Assembly (NCBI GenBank): GCA_900319195.1
Contig: ONNL01000114.1
Location: forward strand, 1 to 10,151
DNA: 10,151 nucleotides
Source: an uncultured Ruminococcus sp.
GTDB taxonomy: Bacteria > Bacillota > Clostridia > Oscillospirales > Ruminococcaceae
Reading direction: 5' to 3'
Each line of letters opens with the position of its first letter. The stretch's first letter is position 1. Of this stretch, positions 5,984 to 10,151 are shown piece by piece. The notes under the pieces were generated by a model. It ran no database searches. It was not told the origin of the DNA and saw only the letters and a program-made list of their open reading frames with translations. The position numbers and the translations under genes were made by a program.

Positions 5984-7795
5984 ATGCACAAGGAATTTTT
6001 AATGGGAAATGCCGCAATCGCACGCGGAGCTATCGCGGCAGGTCTCAACGTGGTCTCGGGTTATCCCGGCACTCCCTCCACGGAGGTGCTTGAGACTACG
6101 GCAAAATGCAACGACGGCTCGATATATGTCGAGTGGTCGGTAAACGAAAAGGCTGGTCTCGAACTTGGGGCAGGCGCAGCATACTGCGGAGCTCGCTCAA
6201 TGGTGACAATGAAGCAGGTGGGACTAAATGTTGCGTCCGACCCTCTCATGAGCCTTGCCTATATCGGCGTAAAGGGCGGCATGGTAATACTTGTTGCCGA
6301 CGACCCGGGTCCCATATCCTCTCAGACCGAGCAGGACACCCGTACCTTTGCCTCGTATTCAAAGCTCCCCTGCTTTGACCCCTCCTCAGTTCAGGAGGCA
6401 TATGACATGATTCAGGACGCTTTTGAGTATTCGGAGAAATACAAGACTCCCGTGCTCTTCCGTCCTACAACGAGAGTCTGTCACGGCTATGCGTCTATCG
6501 AGGTAAAGGACGAGAGCGAATACAAGGTAAATCGTCCCGAGGGATTCGTGAAGGACTCGAAGAGATGGGTCATCTTCCCGAAGCTCTCGTACAACGCGCA
6601 TATGCACATCGAGGACAGGAACGTCGAAATTGCAAAGGTGTTCTCGGACTATCCGCACAATATTGTTGAAAAGACTGCAAGCCGCAAGGGTATCGCAACT
6701 CACGGCATAAGCTATACATACGTTATGGAGGCTCTCAGGGGTAAGGCAGATAAGCCGTCGGTATTCAAGGTGTCAACGCCCTTCCCGTTTCCCGAGGAGG
6801 CGGCTCTCAGATTCCTTGAGGGACTTGATGAGGTGCTCTGCATAGAGGAGCTCGACCCCGTTATCGAGCGCGAGCTGACCTACATCTGCGGAAAATATCA
6901 CCTCAATACCAAAATACTCGGCAAGCTCACTCATGATGTAAAAAATGCAGGCGAGAATACCTGTGCGAGTGCTGCCGCTGACATCGCAAAGTTCATAGGA
7001 TATGAGGTCTGTCAGACTGCGGAGCATGAGACACCGCCGCCGCTCCCCGTAAGACCGCCCGTGCTCTGTGCCGGCTGTCCTCACCGCGCTTCGTTCTTTG
7101 CGGTAAAGGAGGCTATGAAGGGCAAGAAGTCGGTATTCTGCGGAGACATCGGCTGCTATACGCTCGGAAATGCAATGCCGCTCGACATGGTGGATACCTG
7201 CCTGTGCATGGGTGCAGGAGTAAACATCACTCAGGGCATAGGCAAGATAGAGCCCGACACAAGCTGCTTTGCATTCGTCGGGGACTCCACATTCTTCGCG
7301 TCAGCAATAACGGGAGCTGTCAATGCCGTATACAATCAGGCGAACATGACACTCGTTATCCTCGACAACTCCACAACGGCAATGACAGGTCATCAGCCCC
7401 ACCCGGGCACAGGTCACACAATGATGGGCGAGATAGTTGCAAAGGTGAGCATTGAGAATATTCTCCGCGGTATCGGACTCAAGACCGTTGAGACTGTTGA
7501 TCCTCTCGAGCTTGACAAGGCAATTGAGACCGTAAAACGCGTTGCGGCTGAGGACGGAGTAAAGGCTATCATCTTCAAATCGCCGTGTGCGGTACTCATA
7601 AAGCCCGAGAAGCCTGCCGTTATCGACAGTGAGAAGTGCATACAATGCAAGAAGTGCATAAAGACTCTCGGCTGCCCTGGTATCGTTATCAGTGACGGCA
7701 AGGTAGCTATCGAAAATTCGCTGTGTACAGGCTGCGGACTGTGCTCACAGGTTTGTCCTGTTCATGCGATAGGAGGTGTCGGCAATGCAGACTAA
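5984..7795 (+). CDS. iorA: Indolepyruvate:ferredoxin oxidoreductase, alpha subunit
   Basis: IorA is the thiamine-pyrophosphate and iron-sulfur subunit of an enzyme that converts aryl pyruvates (indole-, phenyl-, hydroxyphenyl-pyruvate) plus CoA to arylacetyl-CoA and CO2, reducing ferredoxin; the reaction is reversible. Over 603 residues the order is typical. It starts with the N-terminal pyrimidine-type domain (GNAAIARGAIAAGLNVVSGY, then PGTPSTE to 34), followed by a middle domain with the family motif LCAGCPHR (361-368). A TPP-binding domain follows, with GDIGCYTLG (387-395) and GDST...ILDN (433-462). Two 4Fe-4S motifs close the chain: C552/C555/C558/C564 and C581/C584/C587/C591. The ATG at 5984 is 11 nt after hpt, with AGAGGG next to the hpt stop; the later ATG at 6002 would cut the conserved N-terminus. 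iorB overlaps the 3' end. The enzyme is oxygen sensitive and marks an anaerobe. Confidence 0.96.
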   Translation: MHKEFLMGNAAIARGAIAAGLNVVSGYPGTPSTEVLETTAKCNDGSIYVEWSVNEKAGLELGAGAAYCGARSMVTMKQVGLNVASDPLMSLAYIGVKGGMVILVADDPGPISSQTEQDTRTFASYSKLPCFDPSSVQEAYDMIQDAFEYSEKYKTPVLFRPTTRVCHGYASIEVKDESEYKVNRPEGFVKDSKRWVIFPKLSYNAHMHIEDRNVEIAKVFSDYPHNIVEKTASRKGIATHGISYTYVMEALRGKADKPSVFKVSTPFPFPEEAALRFLEGLDEVLCIEELDPVIERELTYICGKYHLNTKILGKLTHDVKNAGENTCASAAADIAKFIGYEVCQTAEHETPPPLPVRPPVLCAGCPHRASFFAVKEAMKGKKSVFCGDIGCYTLGNAMPLDMVDTCLCMGAGVNITQGIGKIEPDTSCFAFVGDSTFFASAITGAVNAVYNQANMTLVILDNSTTAMTGHQPHPGTGHTMMGEIVAKVSIENILRGIGLKTVETVDPLELDKAIETVKRVAAEDGVKAIIFKSPCAVLIKPEKPAVIDSEKCIQCKKCIKTLGCPGIVISDGKVAIENSLCTGCGLCSQVCPVHAIGGVGNAD

Positions 7796-8357
7796 CATAC
7801 TTTTGTGCGGCGTAGGCGGACAGGGAATAATCCTCACATCAAAGCTCCTTGCGGCAACAGCTATGGAGCACGATATTCCCGTCATGAGCGCGGAGACTAT
7901 CGGAATGGCTCAGAAGGGCGGAAGCGTATTCAGCTTTCTGAGAATGGGCGATGGAATGTACTGCCCGATGTTCGCGGAAAGATCGGCTGATATAATCATT
8001 GCATTCGAGCCTGCGGAGGCTGTAAGAATGCTGCCGTATCTGAAGGACGGCGGCGAGGTCATCGTAAATACTCACGCTATAATGCCTGTCACGGCAACGC
8101 TCGGCGGAATGGTCTATACGGGTGATGAGATGCTGGACTATCTCAGACGGAATGTAGGGAAGCTGCTGCTCGTTGACGGTGAAAAGGGCTGCCGCGAGAT
8201 AGGCTCACCGAAGGTGCTAAATATGATAATGCTCGGAGCGTCGCTGAGGGACGGTATATTACCGTTTACGGCGGCTGATGTCGAAAAGACCATGCTGCGT
8301 ACAGTAAAGCCGCAGTTTCACGAGATGAACAGTAAGGCGCTAAGATATATGGACTGA
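7785..8357 (+). CDS. iorB: Indolepyruvate:ferredoxin oxidoreductase, beta subunit
   Basis: IorB is the gamma-domain partner of IorA in the 2-oxoacid:ferredoxin oxidoreductase family and contributes CoA binding. The 190-residue protein opens with ILLCGVGGQGIILTSKLLA, the classic GxGGQG signature, followed by ETIGMAQKGGSVFSFLRMG (about 37-55), the block usually seen as HGMSQRGG. I chose the ATG at 7785 because AGGAGG (7771-7776) lies 8 nt before it; an in-frame GTG at 7776 overlaps that site and is unlikely to be used. The first 11 nt overlap the end of iorA, so the two subunits are translationally coupled. No intrinsic terminator is seen after the stop, so some read-through into paaK is possible. 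Confidence 0.94.
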   Translation: MQTNILLCGVGGQGIILTSKLLAATAMEHDIPVMSAETIGMAQKGGSVFSFLRMGDGMYCPMFAERSADIIIAFEPAEAVRMLPYLKDGGEVIVNTHAIMPVTATLGGMVYTGDEMLDYLRRNVGKLLLVDGEKGCREIGSPKVLNMIMLGASLRDGILPFTAADVEKTMLRTVKPQFHEMNSKALRYMD

Positions 8358-8626
8358 AATAGTGGTACAAATACACTAAGCCTTGCGCAGAACTTATTGA
8401 CACATAAATGTAGGACATGATGGGTTTCAAAAGGGGTGCGGGTGTCCGGTGGACGCTCAACGGAAGTGCCCTGCGATCGGCAAACAGCAAGCTCCAAAAA
8501 CTTTTGTCGTTTGCTATATATTCTAAGACTTGAAGCTCCGAAATAGTGCCCGAGAATAACAGCGTTGCGGAATATCCGTGACAAAATAACACAACTAAAT
8601 ATTTAATTCTGAAAGGAATGATGATC
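8358..8626. other. Non-coding gap between iorB and paaK
   Basis: These 269 nt hold no convincing gene. A TTGACA occurs at 8397-8402, but no acceptable -10 box sits 16-18 nt downstream. GTGACA (8578-8583) and TTTAAT (8602-8607, 18-bp spacer) would start transcription inside the paaK ribosome binding site, so that pair is doubtful. The stretch contains a repeat block (8434-8454) shared in inverse orientation with the region after paaK, and short direct repeats (AAGCTCC near 8490 and 8532; AGTGCCC near 8465 and 8545). No T-box, riboswitch or terminator could be recognised. Confidence 0.6.
8434..8457 (+). repeat. Upstream copy of paaK-flanking inverted repeat, with hairpin
   Basis: The 21 bp at 8434-8454 (containing GGTGCGGGTGTCCGGTGGAC) are the exact reverse complement of 9993-10013. 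The 3' part folds: GGTGTCC (8441-8447), loop GGT, GGACGCT (8451-8457). Two positions that are Watson-Crick pairs in the other copy are G-U wobbles here, so the stem survives sequence change when read as plus-strand RNA. The element appears truncated compared with the downstream copy. Confidence 0.7.
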
Positions 8627-9862
8627 ATGGAAATAAATCAGAAACAGCTTGAACAGGTCAACGACCGTATCAAAGCGCTCGTAAAGGCAGAGAGCTTTTA
8701 CGGAAAGAAGCTTGAAGAGGCAGGCATAACCGAGGTGCACTCCGCGGAGGATTTCAAGAAGCTCCCGTTCTCAGAGAAGAACGATCTGCGCGAAGCTTAT
8801 CCGCTCGGACTTATGACAGCTCCCGAGAGCGAGATAGTACGTATACACTCGTCATCGGGTACGACGGGAACACCTGTCATCATCCCCTACACCGCAAAGG
8901 ACGTTGACGACTGGGCGATAATGTTCAAGCGCTGCTATGAAACGGCTGGCATCACCAACATGGACCGCATTCAGATAACTCCGGGCTATGGTCTCTGGAC
9001 GGCAGGAATAGGCTTCCAGAACGGAGCTGAGAAGCTCGGGGCAATGGTAATCCCTATGGGTCCCGGCAACACCGACAAGCAGCTTGAAATGATGCAGAAC
9101 CTCAAATCCACCGTTCTCTGCTCCACCTCTTCATACGCACTTCTTCTCTCGGAGGAGATAGAAAAGCGCGGAATCAAGGACAAGATCCACCTCAAGAAAG
9201 GCGTTATCGGCTCGGAGCGCTGGAGCGCGAAAATGCGTGAGCGTATCGCTACCGAGCTCGGGATCGAGCTTTACGACATCTACGGACTCACTGAGATATA
9301 CGGTCCCGGAATCGGTATCAACTGTAAGTACAACACGGGTATGCACTACTGGGACGACTACCTCTACCTTGAGATAATCGACCCCAAGACCGGCGAGAAT
9401 GTCCCCGACGGCGAGATAGGCGAGATAGTTATAACAACTCTTGTCAAGGAGGGCGCTCCCCTTATCAGATACAGAACGCACGACCTTTCAAGGATAATCC
9501 CCGGCGAGTGCCCGTGCGGAAGCAAGTTCCCGAGAATAGACGTTATCATGGGACGTACCGACGACATGATGAAGATAAAGGGCGTAAACGTTTTCCCGAA
9601 GCAGATAGAGGAGGTGCTTGCCGAGTTCAAGGAAATCTCGAGCGAGTATCAGATACGTATCTCTCACCTCGACGGCAAGGATACAATGCGTATCTACGTT
9701 GAGTCCACAGGCGACGTTGACTTCGCAAACCTCAGCAAGCGTATCGCAGAGCGCGTTAAAAGCCGCATCGGCTTCACTCCTATCGTTAAGGTTGTCGAGA
9801 TAGGCGTGCTCCCGAGAAGCATGAAAAAGACCGCCCGCGTTATCGACGAGCGTTATCAGTGA
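8627..9862 (+). CDS. paaK: Phenylacetate-CoA ligase family protein (arylacetate-CoA ligase)
   Basis: This adenylate-forming enzyme activates phenylacetate (possibly indoleacetate or hydroxyphenylacetate) to the CoA thioester via an acyl-AMP. Motifs in order are the ATP-binding loop RIHSSSGTTGTP (72-83), YGLTEIYGPGIG (219-230), RYRTHDLSRI (281-290), GRTDDMMKIKGVNVFPKQIEE (split as GRTDDMM 309-315 and KGVNVFP 318-324) and the C-terminal lysine region LPRSMKKTARVID (395-407). I place the start at ATG 8627, giving 411 residues, because GAAAGGA (8611-8617) lies 9 nt before it; the in-frame ATGs at 8618 and 8621 are too close to that site. It is slightly short at the N-terminus compared with many PaaK proteins but complete in all motifs. 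Neighbouring iorAB makes the same CoA esters, which supports an aryl substrate. Confidence 0.94.
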   Translation: MEINQKQLEQVNDRIKALVKAESFYGKKLEEAGITEVHSAEDFKKLPFSEKNDLREAYPLGLMTAPESEIVRIHSSSGTTGTPVIIPYTAKDVDDWAIMFKRCYETAGITNMDRIQITPGYGLWTAGIGFQNGAEKLGAMVIPMGPGNTDKQLEMMQNLKSTVLCSTSSYALLLSEEIEKRGIKDKIHLKKGVIGSERWSAKMRERIATELGIELYDIYGLTEIYGPGIGINCKYNTGMHYWDDYLYLEIIDPKTGENVPDGEIGEIVITTLVKEGAPLIRYRTHDLSRIIPGECPCGSKFPRIDVIMGRTDDMMKIKGVNVFPKQIEEVLAEFKEISSEYQIRISHLDGKDTMRIYVESTGDVDFANLSKRIAERVKSRIGFTPIVKVVEIGVLPRSMKKTARVIDERYQ

Positions 9863-9892
9863 TTTTTTCTGGTATTTACTCGGGGGGATAAC

Positions 9893-10025
9893 CCTTTGAG
9901 ACAAAGGATTTCGCCAACAGCGACCCGTACCCTCTGTCCTGCGGACATTGTCTCGCCTGTCGGCTCGGTCGGTGCTTCTGCTTCGCAGAGGTGTCCACCG
10001 GACACCCGCACCCTGCACTGCAGGG
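9893..10025. repeat. Multi-hairpin intergenic repeat element
   Basis: Five stem-loops follow each other within 133 nt. They are CCTTTG-AGA-CAAAGG (9893-9907), TGTCC-TGC-GGACA (9935-9947), CTTCTGC-TTC-GCAGAGG (9975-9991, one wobble), GGTGTCC-ACC-GGACACC (9990-10006) and CCCTGCA-C-TGCAGGG (10011-10025). The third and fourth share two bases, so both cannot be fully paired at once. A 21-bp part recurs inverted before paaK, which shows that the block is a repeat and not unique sequence. It resembles a REP-type or structured intergenic repeat; I cannot name the family. Boundaries are approximate. Confidence 0.65.
9993..10013 (-). repeat. Downstream copy of paaK-flanking inverted repeat
   Basis: These 21 bp are the exact reverse complement of 8434-8454, with mismatches on both sides. 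The copy lies in the GGTGTCC/GGACACC hairpin of the downstream element, which here is fully Watson-Crick paired. Together the two copies bracket paaK in opposite orientation, about 1.5 kb apart. Confidence 0.85.
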
Positions 10026-10061
10026 AGTCACCCCCGAACCCTTTCCTAAAGCTTTAGTTTG

Positions 10062-10140
10062 AATTTTTCTCCCCATACAGCACTTCTCATTGTTACGAAA
10101 GACGGTCAGTCTTTACGAGTGCTGTATGGGGAGAAAATTT
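10062..10140. repeat. 79-nt palindrome with a 20-bp perfect stem
   Basis: Bases 10065-10084 (TTTTCTCCCCATACAGCACT) are exactly complementary to 10118-10137, giving a 20-bp stem; one mismatch later, AA/TT extends it to 10062 and 10140. Inside, AAAGAC (10098-10103) and GTCTTT (10109-10114) form an upper 6-bp stem with loop GGTCA, separated by an uneven internal loop. On either strand the U-rich part is on the 5' side of the stem and the A-rich part on the 3' side, so it is not an ordinary intrinsic terminator. It could be a miniature inverted-repeat element or a structured RNA; the sequence alone does not decide. Confidence 0.75.
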
Positions 10141-10151
10141 AAGCAAAGCCT

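Larger units (their letters stand above)
9863..10061. other. Non-coding region after paaK, dense in small hairpins
   Basis: After the paaK stop comes a T run (9863-9868) without a preceding stem, then a GC-rich block with no credible gene. It holds a chain of five hairpins described separately, and a perfect 12-bp palindrome CTAAAGCTTTAG (10046-10057). A minus-strand open frame runs through it into paaK but has no family resemblance. Confidence 0.6.

Noticed and set aside
7776..7784. GTG at 7776 as the start of iorB
   Set aside because: It overlaps the AGGAGG site itself; the ATG at 7785 has ideal spacing and fits the family N-terminus.
8397..8425. TTGACA as -35 box of a dedicated paaK promoter
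   Set aside because: No acceptable -10 hexamer occurs 16-18 nt downstream; a promoter here cannot be supported from sequence.
8417..8533. Short plus-strand frame (38 codons, MMGFKRGAGVRWT...) between iorB and paaK
   Set aside because: There is no convincing ribosome binding site or homology, and it runs through the repeat block, so it is probably a spurious frame created by the element.
8618..8626. ATG at 8618 or 8621 as the start of paaK
   Set aside because: They lie 0-3 nt from the GAAAGGA site, too close for initiation; ATG 8627 has a spacing of 9 nt.
9851..9868. T run directly after the paaK stop as a terminator
   Set aside because: No stable GC-rich stem ends just before the T residues.
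9488..10018. Minus-strand open frame of 176 codons from the hairpin region into paaK
   Set aside because: Most of it is antisense to paaK, and its start lies in repeat sequence. The GAGVRWT peptide it shares with a frame near 8417 comes from the 21-bp repeat, not from protein homology.
10062..10140. Long hairpin as an intrinsic terminator of paaK
   Set aside because: No U tract follows the stem on either strand; the U-rich sequence precedes it.

Overview
The window looks like chromosomal sequence from an anaerobic Gram-positive member of the Clostridia, most probably a Ruminococcus-like Oscillospiraceae. This is an inference from four things: strong AGGAGG ribosome binding sites and TTGACA/TATAAT-type extended -10 promoters, a Firmicutes-style L10 leader, a YmfF/YmfH peptidase pair, and an oxygen-sensitive indolepyruvate:ferredoxin oxidoreductase. 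No phage, CRISPR, tRNA or rRNA genes were seen, and no complete insertion sequence.

Layout. At the left edge, on the minus strand, is the 5' part of rplJ (ribosomal protein L10). It is preceded by an L10 leader with a terminator/antiterminator and a near-consensus promoter. A divergent promoter then drives a tightly packed plus-strand run of seven genes (721-8357): ymfF, ymfH, lgt, folD, hpt, iorA, iorB. Gaps are 0, 0, 2, 3 and 11 nt, and iorA and iorB overlap by 11 nt, so these genes are probably one transcription unit with translational coupling. After a 269-nt gap comes paaK (8627-9862). The window ends in 289 nt of non-coding sequence dense in hairpins.

How the genes fit together. YmfF and YmfH are an inactive/active M16 peptidase-like pair linked to EF-P modification in Bacillus. 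Lgt lipidates prelipoproteins at the membrane; this copy carries a remarkable ~90-residue Asp/Glu tail. FolD and Hpt are one-carbon and purine-salvage housekeeping enzymes. IorAB and PaaK form an aryl-acid module. IorAB interconverts aryl pyruvates and arylacetyl-CoA using ferredoxin, and PaaK interconverts arylacetyl-CoA and arylacetate. The module can ferment aromatic amino acids or, run backwards, make them from phenylacetate or indoleacetate by reductive carboxylation, as is known from rumen bacteria.

The least explained parts are non-coding. A multi-hairpin element lies downstream of paaK, and a 21-bp block from it recurs inverted upstream of paaK, so the gene is bracketed. At the right edge is a separate 79-nt palindrome with a 20-bp perfect stem. 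I see no clear undescribed enzymatic or defence system. The best candidates for novelty are the hairpin repeat family and the acidic Lgt tail.
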